Below, piece after piece: positions 36,388 through 45,432 of a DNA stretch of 64,000 nt (the stretch's first letter is position 1; each line of letters opens with the position of its first letter). The notes beneath the pieces are model-generated. The model searched no databases and was not told the origin of the DNA. It saw only the letters and a list, made by a program, of their open reading frames with translations. The stretch lies in NCBI GenBank assembly GCA_003279105.1, contig QCBO01000001.1, forward strand, positions 248,001 through 312,000. Reading direction: 5' to 3'. The stretch is from Prochlorococcus sp. AG-347-I19. Lineage in GTDB: Bacteria; Cyanobacteriota; Cyanobacteriia; PCC-6307; Cyanobiaceae. The translations under genes and the position numbers were made by a program.

Positions 36388-37095
36388 ATGAGAAATATAC
36401 TAATAAGTGGAGCCAATAGAGGTATTGGACTAAATATTGCACATAAAGAATTAAAAGAAGGAAATAGAATTAGTGTCGGAATAAGAGATTTAGAAGCATT
36501 AAAAGGAAGTATTATTGATCCAAATAAATGGCCAAAAGGAAGAATTATAATTAACGAATATGATGCATTAAACAAAATATCAGCCGAAAATTGGATAAAG
36601 AATACTTTGGATGAATTTGGAGAATTTGATTCAGTAATAAATTGTTCTGGAGTATTATCGAAAGTTCCTTTTTTATTCAAAGATGGCGATGAAGAAGATA
36701 TTTTAAATACACTAAATATTAACTTTTTGGCAATTTGGAATTTATGTAGGCTTTCTTGGGATCATTTATGCGCCTCAGGCAGAGGAAGAATTATTGTTTT
36801 AGTTTCAATGAGTGGGAAAAGATCTAAAGGAGATTTAGCAGCTTATTCTTCTTCAAAGTTTGCTTTGATGGGATTATGTCAAACAATGAAAAATAAAGGT
36901 TGGGATAAAAATATAAGGATTACAGCGATTTGCCCAAGTTGGGTTAATACAGAAATGGCTCAAAATATCTCTACCCTAGACAAATCGAGCATGACACAAC
37001 CTGAAGATATTGCTGAAATATGCTCAACGATTCTGAAGTTACCTACCCAATCAGTTCCATTTGAAATTGCCCTAAATTGTAATTATGAAATCTAG
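36388..37095 (+). CDS. Short-chain dehydrogenase/reductase
   Basis: A 235-residue classical SDR. It has ISGANRGIGLNIA for cofactor binding, VINCSGVL replacing the NAG motif, catalytic Ser in VLVSMSGKR and AAYSSSKFALMGL with the Tyr-x3-Lys pair. The C-terminus includes CPSWVNTEMAQ. Substrate unknown. It lies 7 bp after the lycopene cyclase and is probably co-transcribed; a carotenoid role would be a guess. Its stop overlaps the convergent GIY-YIG gene by 4 bp. Confidence 0.82.
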   Translation: MRNILISGANRGIGLNIAHKELKEGNRISVGIRDLEALKGSIIDPNKWPKGRIIINEYDALNKISAENWIKNTLDEFGEFDSVINCSGVLSKVPFLFKDGDEEDILNTLNINFLAIWNLCRLSWDHLCASGRGRIIVLVSMSGKRSKGDLAAYSSSKFALMGLCQTMKNKGWDKNIRITAICPSWVNTEMAQNISTLDKSSMTQPEDIAEICSTILKLPTQSVPFEIALNCNYEI

Positions 37096-37634
37096 CCTAA
37101 TTTTAAAATCAAGTAAGCCATTGAGAGCATTGCAATTGCTATAAATAAACCTTTTATTCGATTAGTTAACAATGAAAAAAGAGATAAATCTTCAGAAAAG
37201 TATCCGCCAAAACTACCTGTTGTAAATAATATAAACATTGGTAAAGATGCCATTCCGAAAGAATAAGATATAGATTTTACAAATCCAAAATTTAAATAAT
37301 TGAAAACAAAGAAACTCAATGAAAACAATAAAAAAGATGCAAATAGAGTTATGGAAACTTCAGCATCTAAAGTGTGAGGTAAGCTACCCTTTAATTCAAA
37401 TTGCTTTTTACATTCTCTAATTTGTCTTTTAGAAAGCTTTAAATAACCAGTTTCAGGAATTCTTTGCGACTTATATTTTCTTAGTAATCTTGCTTCAAGA
37501 GTTTCTGGCTCCTTTGTCATAATTGATGTTAATAATTCATCTGGCTTTAATTTCTTAATTTTCTTTTCAAGATTATCCGTTTTCCCAATCCTATAAAGGT
37601 CCCCTACTCTAATAAGGTAAACATATCCCGTCAT
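37092..37634 (-). CDS. GIY-YIG-like domain fused to transmembrane helices
   Basis: A 180-residue protein. Residues 3-75 have a GIY-YIG/Mug113-like fold: GYVYLIRVGDLYRIGKTDNL, then a Glu in ETLEARLLRKY. The Arg expected after the second motif is Lys (LEKKIKKL), so nuclease activity is doubtful. Residues about 92-178 form three hydrophobic helices. The fusion would place the domain on the cytoplasmic face of a membrane. It overlaps the SDR gene by 4 bp convergently and is divergent from the GST gene. Confidence 0.65.
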   Translation of the reverse strand: MTGYVYLIRVGDLYRIGKTDNLEKKIKKLKPDELLTSIMTKEPETLEARLLRKYKSQRIPETGYLKLSKRQIRECKKQFELKGSLPHTLDAEVSITLFASFLLFSLSFFVFNYLNFGFVKSISYSFGMASLPMFILFTTGSFGGYFSEDLSLFSLLTNRIKGLFIAIAMLSMAYLILKLG

Positions 37635-37708
37635 TTGCGTTGTAAAATTAATACTATTCCTATTTAAATAATACTAAAAGAAATAGATTAATTAAAAGTT
37701 TTTACAAT

Positions 37709-38368
37709 ATGAAAAACGATATTTTATATTCATTTCGAAGATGTCCATATGCAATTCGTGCAAGATGGGCTCTATTAATTTGTGAAATAAAAGTAGAGAT
37801 AAGAGAAATTAATTTAAAAAATAAACCTCCGGATTTTTTAAATAATTCAAAGACCAAAACTGTTCCAATACTTATAAAAAAAAATAGTGAGGTTATTGAA
37901 GAAAGTCTTGAAATCATCCAGTGGGCTCTCTCAGAATCAAAAAAGGAAAATTTCAAATTAATTTATTTTCCTGAGAATAAAAAAGAGGATATTTTTGAAA
38001 TAATTAATGAAAACGATAACGAATTCAAATATCATTTAGATCGATTTAAATATGCCACAAGATATAAAAATAGTGATGAAGAATTTCATTTCACAAATGC
38101 GATTAAATTTATAAAGAGATGGAACGAACTTCTTGCAGAAAACAAATACTTTTTTGGAGATAATCCCACAATCGCTGATTGGTCTATTTGGCCTTTTGTT
38201 AGACAATTTAGAATCGCTTGCGAAAGTCAAAAAAGAACAAATTATTTTGAATCCCCGATAAAACACTGGTTAGATTCATTTGAGAAAAATAGAGAATTTA
38301 AATCCTTGATGTACAAATACGAATTATGGGAACCATATTCTAGAAAGAATTATTTTCCATCTAATTAA
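37709..38368 (+). CDS. Glutathione S-transferase-like protein
   Basis: A 219-residue protein with a thioredoxin-like N-terminal GST domain (YSFRRCPYAIRARWALLI, residues 8-25, with RCPYA at the active site). VPILIKK and VIEESLEIIQWAL supply the cis-Pro and glutathione-contacting Glu-Ser. A helical C-terminal domain follows (FGDNPTIADWSIWPF). The CPYA motif suggests an omega/glutaredoxin-2-like class with a catalytic Cys. The target is unknown. Its stop overlaps the convergent 85-residue gene by 4 bp. Confidence 0.82.
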   Translation: MKNDILYSFRRCPYAIRARWALLICEIKVEIREINLKNKPPDFLNNSKTKTVPILIKKNSEVIEESLEIIQWALSESKKENFKLIYFPENKKEDIFEIINENDNEFKYHLDRFKYATRYKNSDEEFHFTNAIKFIKRWNELLAENKYFFGDNPTIADWSIWPFVRQFRIACESQKRTNYFESPIKHWLDSFEKNREFKSLMYKYELWEPYSRKNYFPSN

Positions 38369-38622
38369 CTTTCCAACAACTTCCTTTTCTCAATTATTCT
38401 TGCTAACTCCAAAAAATATCCTGCAGTCCTAAATTTGCCTATATTTTTTTCCTTAAAATCAAGATCGCTCCTAATTTCTGCAGTCTCCGCCATAAGCAAA
38501 TCTAAATCATTTGATCCAAGACTATACAATTCACCAAGTTCGATTTCCCTTCCGAGCAAATGACTCCTAAACCACTTCCCTTTATTTTCTTGCGGTGGAA
38601 TATCGTAAGGAGTAAATGACAT
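38365..38622 (-). CDS. Small conserved hypothetical protein
   Basis: An 85-residue soluble acidic protein, MSFTPYDIPPQENKGKWF onward, with a helical middle (DLDLLMAETAEIRSDLDF) and a C-terminal RTAGYFLELARIIEKRK. No domain is recognised. It starts 36 bp from the gltS-like stop, on the same strand but downstream of it, so it may be read through from gltS. Its 3' end overlaps the GST gene by 4 bp. Confidence 0.6.
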   Translation of the reverse strand: MSFTPYDIPPQENKGKWFRSHLLGREIELGELYSLGSNDLDLLMAETAEIRSDLDFKEKNIGKFRTAGYFLELARIIEKRKLLES

Positions 38623-38658
38623 TAAAATAAAATTTAGGCTTACACCATTCTAGTGTTC

Positions 38659-40047
38659 TTATTGAAACTTTTTCATCTCTACTTTATTAAAAATCAATGC
38701 AATAAAAAGAATTGCGAATGTAATTAGGGCACAAATTTCTGTCCAATAATCTAACCCAATTTTTGAAATCATTAAAGGTGCAAGAACTGTGAATAGTCCC
38801 CCGGAAAGGATTAACTGAGCGAATAGCTGTTTTGACGTAAAAATTGGTAAAGTCTTAGAAATATTTTTAGGATCTGCAAGCCTTAAAAGAAGTAACCCAG
38901 ATGCTACTACACCTGTTGAATTTCCAAACTCTATCAAACTTTTTTCAAACCAATAATCATCAAAAATAAAGTATGCGAAATAAGCAATGCAGATTAAATT
39001 CCAAAATAATCCGAAAATAGTAAACACTAAAATAAGTATCCAATTATCAAAAACAACTGCAATATCTAAACTCGCCATTGCTGTAAAAATCAATAAGTCT
39101 GTGGATAAAATACCAATCTCCCTTTGCAGAATATTTGAAATAAATTCTGTGTTTTTGGTTTTCTCTAAAATATATCTAATAAGGAGCGAACCTATAAGGA
39201 TAAAGGGGAATACTGGTAGTGAAAAAATAATTTCCTTCGAAAAATCACCAAAAGAACTTGAAATATACTTTAAAAATTTAAGTAGCAAAACACCAAAAGA
39301 AATTGCCAACCCAGAGAATCCAAGATTTATTATAAAAATTCTTAAATCTGTAAATATTCCTTTCTTATTTTTTTCCTTTAGAGTATCTTTTTGTTCAAGA
39401 ATTTCCTCAGTATCTGAAAGTCCTAAGCTTCTACCAAGAAAAACAAATATACTACCCAATATTGAAGAAGATAAAAGACCCATGGTTGCCATAGCCAAAC
39501 CAAGATCTAAACCATTTTGGAAGCCTAGTTTATTAAAGCTTTCACCGATTATTGATGCAGCTCCATGACCACCCTCAAAACCTACTTCTATTAAACAACC
39601 CATTAGAGGATTTGCATTCATAGATGGAGGTAGAAAATATTTTACAACAAGACCACCGACAAAAAATTGTCCGAAACCTAGTGAAAGAGCTAATAGAAAT
39701 TGATTAAAAATTGGTTTAACTAAACCATTTATATTCGGGATAGGTCTTCCCATCATTAAAGTTGCGAAGACTAATGATAAAAGAGGAGTAGGAAAATTAC
39801 TCCAAACATTGATTGTTTCTTTTGGCAAAAAGTGTATCGCTCCAAATGGACCAATAGATATACCTAAAATTCCTGATAATACTGCTATCGGCAATCCAAA
39901 TCTCTCGAGTTGAACAGCTAGTTTAAATTTTCTCCCAAAAATCAACAAAAAAAATATAATTAATAATCCCAAAAAACTTATCAATAGAGAATTTGAAAAA
40001 ATATCTTCATTCTGTAGAGAAAAAATATTCAATGATTTCCAAAACAT
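38659..40047 (-). CDS. GltS-like sodium:glutamate symporter family protein
   Basis: A 462-residue polytopic membrane protein with about twelve helices. The family's re-entrant-loop signature appears as GFEGGHGAASIIGESF in the first half, and the second half repeats it weakly as FGNSTGVVASGLLL. GltS proteins couple sodium to glutamate uptake. The match is moderate, so substrate could be another dicarboxylate. It lies downstream of pcbA on the same strand, separated by pcbA's terminator, so it has its own promoter in the 89-bp gap. Confidence 0.75.
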   Translation of the reverse strand: MFWKSLNIFSLQNEDIFSNSLLISFLGLLIIFFLLIFGRKFKLAVQLERFGLPIAVLSGILGISIGPFGAIHFLPKETINVWSNFPTPLLSLVFATLMMGRPIPNINGLVKPIFNQFLLALSLGFGQFFVGGLVVKYFLPPSMNANPLMGCLIEVGFEGGHGAASIIGESFNKLGFQNGLDLGLAMATMGLLSSSILGSIFVFLGRSLGLSDTEEILEQKDTLKEKNKKGIFTDLRIFIINLGFSGLAISFGVLLLKFLKYISSSFGDFSKEIIFSLPVFPFILIGSLLIRYILEKTKNTEFISNILQREIGILSTDLLIFTAMASLDIAVVFDNWILILVFTIFGLFWNLICIAYFAYFIFDDYWFEKSLIEFGNSTGVVASGLLLLRLADPKNISKTLPIFTSKQLFAQLILSGGLFTVLAPLMISKIGLDYWTEICALITFAILFIALIFNKVEMKKFQ

Positions 40048-40090
40048 ATAATTATAAATCTAAATTAATAAACAAAATTTTTCAAATAAA

Positions 40091-40112
40091 AAAGGCCCTA
40101 TTAAGGGCCTTT
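40091..40112 (-). terminator. Intrinsic terminator of pcbA
   Basis: AAAGGCCCT-ATTA-AGGGCCTTT is a perfect 9-bp stem with a 4-base loop, flanked on the minus-strand 3' side by a run of T (A-run at 40088-40093 on the plus strand). It begins 25 bp after the pcbA stop codon. Confidence 0.9.
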
Positions 40113-40136
40113 AGTATTAATGTTTAATTAAAGAAT

Positions 40137-41195
40137 TTAATCCTTAAGAGTAATTGTGGCACTATCAATATTACTAATAGCATTAGTAACTCTCTTGAAA
40201 TCAAAGCCTAAAGCTCTTAATGCATGCCATAGGTGACCTTGAATAAAGAAGAAACCAAAGTAGTAATGTACATTTGCTAACCATGCCCTTGATGTAAACT
40301 CACCATCAGGAAGATCAACAGTATCAACCCAATATGGAGAAATACTAAACTTCAACTCAAGTGGTTCACCAAAAAACTCAACTGGATATACAGTTGTATT
40401 TGAAGCGCTCCAGAAAGCAGCAATAATTGCCATCCAACCTATACCTGCTAAAGACCATGAAAGTACGGCTTCTGCGGATAAAAGACCTTTACCTTTGAAT
40501 TTAGTAAATTCTCCAACTTGCTTGGTAGCAATATGCCATGCACCACCAGTTATTAAAACAAATGCTAGGAACGCATGTCCACCCATAACATCTTCTAAAC
40601 TATCTATCAGAAGAAAATCAGTCTGGTGATTCCAAATTTCAGCAAGATTCAAGTCATATTCGACTTGCCTCACAGCTCCAATTGCTGGATCATAAACACC
40701 GTGAACTCGAGCCCATTCAACAAGAAGAATAACAGCAAATCCAAGAATTATTAAGTGATGTCCTAGGATAAAAGTCAATTTATCTGGGTTATCCCATTCG
40801 ATATTAAATTTTCTAGCTCTTGCAACTTCAGAATCTTCTAAATTTCCCGGAAGAAGTAAAGAATGTAAAAGTCCACCAGCAGCTAAAACCATAGAGGAGA
40901 CGAGGTGTACTATTGCTATTGCGAGGACAGGCTTTGTATCTCCCATCATTACTCCATCAGCATCAAACCCAATTCCTAGGGTCGCCAAATGAGGAAGTGC
41001 GATAAGAGGTTGGTGTCCCATTGGAACACTTGGATCAAATCGTGAAAGTTCAAAAAGGGTGAAAGCACCAGCCCAGAAAACAATTAATCCTGCATGAGCT
41101 ACATGAGCAGCGATAAATTTTCCTGAGCGATTTGCTACACCTGAATTTCCAGCCCACCACCCGTAAGTGGTATCTGGATTACCGTAGGTTTGCAT
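40137..41195 (-). CDS. pcbA: Divinyl chlorophyll a/b-binding light-harvesting protein Pcb
   Basis: A 352-residue CP43-like antenna protein with six transmembrane helices and many His ligands, for example [48 protein letters not shown] and [19 protein letters not shown]. It lacks the large lumenal loop of CP43, as all Pcb/IsiA proteins do. It is the main antenna of Prochlorococcus, surrounding photosystem II in high-light strains. A long 326-bp upstream region and a strong terminator suggest a highly expressed single-gene transcript. Confidence 0.95.
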   Translation of the reverse strand: MQTYGNPDTTYGWWAGNSGVANRSGKFIAAHVAHAGLIVFWAGAFTLFELSRFDPSVPMGHQPLIALPHLATLGIGFDADGVMMGDTKPVLAIAIVHLVSSMVLAAGGLLHSLLLPGNLEDSEVARARKFNIEWDNPDKLTFILGHHLIILGFAVILLVEWARVHGVYDPAIGAVRQVEYDLNLAEIWNHQTDFLLIDSLEDVMGGHAFLAFVLITGGAWHIATKQVGEFTKFKGKGLLSAEAVLSWSLAGIGWMAIIAAFWSASNTTVYPVEFFGEPLELKFSISPYWVDTVDLPDGEFTSRAWLANVHYYFGFFFIQGHLWHALRALGFDFKRVTNAISNIDSATITLKD

Positions 41196-41521
41196 TTAGG
41201 AAATGATTAGCTTAAACGTATTGAGAATACTTTAATTTTCATCAAACAGTTGAATTCACAACAAAATTGTAAAAATTAGTAATCCTATAAAAAAAAAATA
41301 AAAAAATCTAAAAATAATCTTTTTGTATTGTAGTTAGATCTCAACAGTAAAATTATTGCTATAGAAAAGATTACATATCAAATGAAGAGAGTTTTTAGTT
41401 TAATTTATTTTTATTAAATTTCTTTTTGCTGACATTAAACGATGTTTTGTTTCATTAAACCATCCAATTTATTGCTTCATTCTCAAACAATTATTAAATA
41501 TGGGATAAGACATCTAATATT
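41196..41521. other. pcbA upstream region
   Basis: This 326-bp A/T-rich stretch separates the pcbA start from a small plus-strand ORF. It must hold the pcbA promoter and a long leader. I see no ORF of useful size and no RNA-gene fold. An A/T-tract (41288-41310) with ten consecutive A could bend DNA or act as an UP element, but I cannot place a confident -10/-35 pair. Confidence 0.4.
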
Positions 41522-41698
41522 ATGACTACTTCTCAAGAGTCTTCTAGAAAATTTTCACTAGAAATGAAATCTGAAGTTCATTACAAAAAGGCCGCGAAAT
41601 CATACAGAAAATCAAAACAATATATAAATATGATTAACTTATATCCAACTTTGCAAAACACTCTACTTGAGTGTAAGGATGAGAATCTAATAGAATAG
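41522..41698 (+). CDS. 58-residue lysine-rich hypothetical protein
   Basis: ATG at 41522 opens a 58-codon frame closed by TAG at 41696-41698. The product is basic in the middle (HYKKAAKSYRKSKQYINM) and acidic at the end (KDENLIE), probably one or two helices. No membrane segment or domain is recognised. The ORF stands alone between the pcbA upstream region and a convergent DNA-binding-like gene; coding status is likely but not certain. Confidence 0.45.
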   Translation: MTTSQESSRKFSLEMKSEVHYKKAAKSYRKSKQYINMINLYPTLQNTLLECKDENLIE

Positions 41699-41742
41699 AG
41701 ATTCTATATATAATTCCAAATCAATCAAATATATATTTTCTT

Positions 41743-41976
41743 TTATGCTGCAATATTATAATTTTCTTCAGAATAAAATTTATTAATTATTTTTTTGCAC
41801 ATTTTTATATTGTAAAGCGCTTTGGGTTTCCAAGGTTTTTTTTGACCGAGTGGAGAGCTTTTCCAATGAATCCCAGGCTTGAGTATTCCATTTTCACGTA
41901 AAAAAGAAAGTTTAATTTCAGTTATTCCTAGTTTTTCTGCGGTCAACTCTGATGAGCTCCATATATCCCCTAACAT
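41743..41976 (-). CDS. Small putative DNA-binding protein (MerR/excisionase-like)
   Basis: A 77-residue basic protein. The N-terminal ELTAEKLGITEIKLSFLRENG resembles a winged helix-turn-helix of the excisionase/MerR type, followed by a Trp-rich wing (GIHWKSSPLGQKKPWKPKAL). Such small proteins act as phage excisionases or simple regulators. No integrase is adjacent. It lies 44 bp from the convergent 58-residue ORF. Confidence 0.5.
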   Translation of the reverse strand: MLGDIWSSSELTAEKLGITEIKLSFLRENGILKPGIHWKSSPLGQKKPWKPKALYNIKMCKKIINKFYSEENYNIAA

Positions 41977-42113
41977 TGAATTAAGTTAATAATATTAATC
42001 CTTGATAACGTTAATTTTATTTTTTTGAAAGGGGTAAAACTTTTAATTAATTATTAAGTAACAAAAAAGCCTTGTATTAATAAAGAAAAAAGATCTGAAT
42101 GATTTATTTCAAA

Positions 42114-42413
42114 TTAAGAAATATTAAATAAAGAATCATCATTTATAAATATCTCATCGATACCTTCTCCTTTATTGATGGATTTATAGTTAACGTATTC
42201 TTCTGTAATCGATTGAAGCTTTGGAAGATTGATCCAACCCTTGTACCAATTTCCACTTTTTATTAATTCTTCGTAAGTAGTTTTTAAATTAATTTCAGAA
42301 TCAAGTACAGAAACCATCGAAAAAATCATATTTCCTTGTTCTCTAGTCTCATTTACTAAAACAAAATGTCTTAATCCTTTAATGGGTTTATTAGAAGTCC
42401 AGAAATTTTCCAT
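42114..42413 (-). CDS. TIGR02450-like Trp-rich protein
   Basis: A 99-residue protein. MENFWTSNKPIKGLRHFVLV, then a linker to MVSVLDSEINLKTTYEELI and NWYKGWINLP, follow the layout of the TIGR02450 Trp-rich family: an N-terminal Trp-Thr, a His-Phe-Xaa-Val strand and a C-terminal Trp-Xaa-Xaa-Gly-Trp. The family has no assigned function. It is 2 bp downstream of a small membrane-anchored gene and belongs to the hisS transcript. Confidence 0.55.
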   Translation of the reverse strand: MENFWTSNKPIKGLRHFVLVNETREQGNMIFSMVSVLDSEINLKTTYEELIKSGNWYKGWINLPKLQSITEEYVNYKSINKGEGIDEIFINDDSLFNIS

Positions 42414-42415
42414 AA

Positions 42416-42706
42416 TTATTTTTTCTTAATGTTTTTCTTCGAATTTTCTCTAGATATTTTTTTATACTCTTTTCTAATTTCCTCTAATAAAAGTTTTCTT
42501 CTACCCATATAGTTAAACGAGTCTTCTTTTGATAAGTTATAACGCTCTTTTTTGGTTAAATTCATCCAATTATTAAGATTCTTCTTATTGAAAGTTGTTA
42601 AATTTTTAGCCTTAAAGCCTTTTTGTTTTTTATTTAATTTAAGAAATTTTCTTAAATTAAATAAAATAATTATCAAAAGAAAAATTATTACCAACATCAA
42701 CAGCAT
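42416..42706 (-). CDS. Small membrane-anchored basic protein
   Basis: A 96-residue protein with one N-terminal transmembrane helix (LLMLVIIFLLIIILFNL). A strongly basic, probably helical cytoplasmic part follows (NWMNLTKKERYNLSKED, then YMGRRKLLLEEIRKEYKK). No family is recognised. Its ATG overlaps the hisS stop by one base and it is followed after 2 bp by the Trp-rich gene, so the three are one operon. A ribosome or tRNA-synthetase tether is imaginable but unsupported. Confidence 0.6.
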   Translation of the reverse strand: MLLMLVIIFLLIIILFNLRKFLKLNKKQKGFKAKNLTTFNKKNLNNWMNLTKKERYNLSKEDSFNYMGRRKLLLEEIRKEYKKISRENSKKNIKKK

Positions 42707-43986
42707 TATTTCACAAGCAAGTTTTTATTAATCCAATTTTCTAATTTAATACTATTATCAAAAGATATAACCTCTTCTTTATTTTCATTACCTGATTGAT
42801 CAAAGAGTCTTATTAAAAATTCTCTTTTAGCTGCCTCATCATCACCAATGACAATAATACTTTTAGATTTTAGTTTATTTGCCTTTTTAAATTGTTTAGA
42901 AAATGAGGATCCACTTAAATCTAACTCAACTATTAAATCATAATTTCTTAATTTTCTAGATAAATCCATAGCTAGTGATCCAGCAATTAAGCCTTGATTA
43001 ATAATATAAATATCAGTATTTCTTGGAACTTCAAGCTCTTTCCCTGCTAGTAAAATTAATCTTTCTAGACCAATAGCGAATCCAATTGCCGGGGTATTTG
43101 GACCTCCCATTTGTTTTATTAAATCGTCGTATCTTCCTCCCCCGCAAACTGTAGCTTGGGAACCTAAAGCCCCACTAGTGATTTCAAAGGCAGTATGAGT
43201 GTAATAATCTAAACCTCTTACTAAATTAAAATTTTCCACGTAAGGTATTTTTAAAAAATCTAATTGTTTTTTTAAGTCTAAATATCTACTATGACTTTTC
43301 TCAGACAAAAAATTAAATAATCTTGGTGCATTTTCAAGAACTTTTTTAGTTTGAATATTCTTTGAGTCCAAAATTCTTAAGGGATTTTTAGTAATCCTGT
43401 TCTGAGAATCTAAATCTAGAGAATTTTTATTTGTTTCTAACCATTTTAAAAAAGATTTTTGAAAATTTGATCTGTCATTAGTATCACCTAACGTATTTAT
43501 TTCAAGATTGAGTTCTTTTATTCCTAATTTACCTAAGATATCCCAAGCTAAAGCAATAATTTCAACATCACTTCTAACTGAATCATATCCTATAAACTCA
43601 ACACCTAGTTGATGAAACTGTCTTTGCCTCCCCGCTTGAGGTCTTTCGTATCGAAACATAGGACCCATGTACCAAAGCTTTTGAAGAGGATTAGATGATA
43701 TTCCATTTTGTATTAACGCTCGTGCGACTGAGGCTGTTCCTTCAGGTCTTAGAGTGCAAGATCTCTCCCCCCTATCAAGAAATGTATACATTTCCTTACT
43801 GACAACGTCTGTTCCTTCACCAATTCCTCTTATAAACAATTCGGTCATTTCCAATATTGGTGTTCTTATTTCTTTGATGGAAGCTCTAGAAAGCTGTTCT
43901 AATAAAATTTTTTCAACGTTTTGCCACTTTATTAATTGATCAGGAAATAGGTCTACTGTTCCTCTAAGGTTTTTTAAGTTATTCAA
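42706..43986 (-). CDS. hisS: Histidyl-tRNA synthetase
   Basis: A 426-residue class II synthetase. Motif 2 reads MGPMFRYERPQAGRQRQFHQLGVE. The histidine-specific blocks are LVRGLDYYTHTAFEI and GGGRYDDLIKQMGG, and motif 3 is AIGFAIGLERLIL. The anticodon-binding C-terminal domain follows. Length is typical. It leads an operon with two small genes overlapping or 2 bp apart. Confidence 0.96.
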   Translation of the reverse strand: MNNLKNLRGTVDLFPDQLIKWQNVEKILLEQLSRASIKEIRTPILEMTELFIRGIGEGTDVVSKEMYTFLDRGERSCTLRPEGTASVARALIQNGISSNPLQKLWYMGPMFRYERPQAGRQRQFHQLGVEFIGYDSVRSDVEIIALAWDILGKLGIKELNLEINTLGDTNDRSNFQKSFLKWLETNKNSLDLDSQNRITKNPLRILDSKNIQTKKVLENAPRLFNFLSEKSHSRYLDLKKQLDFLKIPYVENFNLVRGLDYYTHTAFEITSGALGSQATVCGGGRYDDLIKQMGGPNTPAIGFAIGLERLILLAGKELEVPRNTDIYIINQGLIAGSLAMDLSRKLRNYDLIVELDLSGSSFSKQFKKANKLKSKSIIVIGDDEAAKREFLIRLFDQSGNENKEEVISFDNSIKLENWINKNLLVK

Positions 43987-44084
43987 AGTTCTAAAAAATA
44001 ATTCAAAATTTTTAATTCATCTAGAAATTAATCTTTGATTGGTTATTTTGTGAGACAATTTTAATTTAACATTTAGAAAAACTA

Positions 44085-44507
44085 TTGGGAATTAATAAAG
44101 GTAAAGAGAATCAACATTGCGGTGCAAAACCAAAAAAAATTGCTTTTGGAATCGCACCTCTTGGTATAGTTTCAATAGGAATAGTGCCAATGGGAGTAAT
44201 AAGTATAGGGGTAGTCCCAATGGGTGTATTTTCTTTTGGTGCAGTCGCAATGGGAATAGTCAATTTATCAGTTGTCGGGATGGGAATTATCTCTGCCGGT
44301 GTTACTACTATGGGGATATGGGAGTATTCACCTAATTCTCATAAAAATTATCATAATCATTCCAAACAAATTTCAAATTTAAATAAGGAAAATATGATGT
44401 CAGATCTATTTAACACTAAACAAGAGGCTGAAAAGGCTGCTTCAAAATACGGATGTATTGGAGCACATAAAATGGGTAATAAATGGATGCCTTGTAAGAT
44501 GCACTAA
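44085..44507 (+). CDS. DUF3721 protein with twelve-fold glycine pentad repeat
   Basis: A 140-residue protein with TTG start. Residues about 19-78 are twelve consecutive pentads of the form xxxG(I/V): IAFGI, APLGI, VSIGI, VPMGV and so on, with a ten-residue super-period alternating S-I-G and P-M-G types. Such G-I repeats predict a compact membrane-buried or beta-roll structure. The C-terminal part (LFNTKQEAEKAASKYGCIGAHK, then GNKWMPCKMH) matches DUF3721, a small cyanobacterial domain with two Cys. Fusion of the two is unusual. Function unknown. Confidence 0.65.
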   Translation: MGINKGKENQHCGAKPKKIAFGIAPLGIVSIGIVPMGVISIGVVPMGVFSFGAVAMGIVNLSVVGMGIISAGVTTMGIWEYSPNSHKNYHNHSKQISNLNKENMMSDLFNTKQEAEKAASKYGCIGAHKMGNKWMPCKMH

Positions 44508-44537
44508 ATATTTTCTTAGTCAAAAATCAAATAAATA

Positions 44538-45317
44538 TTAATTCAAAATCTCAACTCTAAAATCAAGATTTTTTGCCTCATCAGTAGTTAATTTTCTTGA
44601 CCAAGCTCCTTGCACAGGACTATTCCATCTGAACCCAGCATTTTTAGCTAAAGACCTTTCTTCATAACTAACCAAAGCCTTGTATAGAAACCTCGGTTCA
44701 GTAGCTTTAAGTAAAAGTTCCTCTAAGTTGTTGCATTTTTTGAAGACCTCAGATATATAAATGCAATCAGATAAAGCTCTATGTAAATTCCAAACTGGTA
44801 TTGAAAAAGATAAGGCCAGATCAGTCACTGAAGGTCTTGTTTTTAGTGATTTTTGAAAAGACCAATTAATATCCTCCAAACTACATATCCATTTCTTATT
44901 AAGCTTAGGCAATCTTCCTTTTCCAAACCATTTCTTATCAAACTCCACATTATGAGCAACGATGAAATCTGAAGAATCAACAAGTTTTAGAAAGAAATTC
45001 AATCCATCTTCCCATGGTTGAGAGATATTAGTTACTTCTGCAGATATACCATTTACATGTTCGGCTTCATTATTATTAATTGGAAATAAAAAAGAAACTT
45101 GTGAAAGTACACACTTAAAAGATACATCAAACAATATGCAACCTATTTCTATCACTTCATCTTTATTTTCGTCTAAACCAGTTGTTTCAGTATCAAGAAT
45201 TAAAATTTTTTCAATTTTTTTATTTTTATTCTTTACTCTCTCTTCAGAGGGATTGGTGTTAATTTGATCACGAAGAAAATCCATTTGATTTAATTCTTTT
45301 TTGTTAAATAATTCCAA
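44538..45317 (-). CDS. DEDDh-family 3'-5' exonuclease
   Basis: A 259-residue protein with the DnaQ-like exonuclease core. ExoI is ILILDTETTGLDENKDEVIEIG, ExoII is FIVAHNVEFDKKWF and ExoIII is HRALSDCIYI, so all DEDDh catalytic residues are present. A C-terminal tail (SLAKNAGFRWNSPVQGAWSRKL) is typical of cyanobacterial versions. It could proofread, or act in RNA or DNA turnover; it is not the polymerase epsilon subunit by itself. It is convergent with the DUF3721 gene and divergent from the DUF1350 gene. Confidence 0.85.
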   Translation of the reverse strand: MELFNKKELNQMDFLRDQINTNPSEERVKNKNKKIEKILILDTETTGLDENKDEVIEIGCILFDVSFKCVLSQVSFLFPINNNEAEHVNGISAEVTNISQPWEDGLNFFLKLVDSSDFIVAHNVEFDKKWFGKGRLPKLNKKWICSLEDINWSFQKSLKTRPSVTDLALSFSIPVWNLHRALSDCIYISEVFKKCNNLEELLLKATEPRFLYKALVSYEERSLAKNAGFRWNSPVQGAWSRKLTTDEAKNLDFRVEILN

Positions 45318-45432
45318 TTAACTCAAAATACTTTCATTTATCTTGACGCATTTAATAAATATTTCTTTTAAATTAATATAAATTAAAAAACAGGCTAGAA
45401 AATATTTTTGCAACTTTTTTAGTTTATGAAAG

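Noticed and set aside
38987-39568. 193-codon ORF antisense to the GltS-like gene
   Set aside because: It lies wholly inside a membrane-protein gene with clear family motifs; its composition is the complement of hydrophobic codons, a usual source of long antisense frames.
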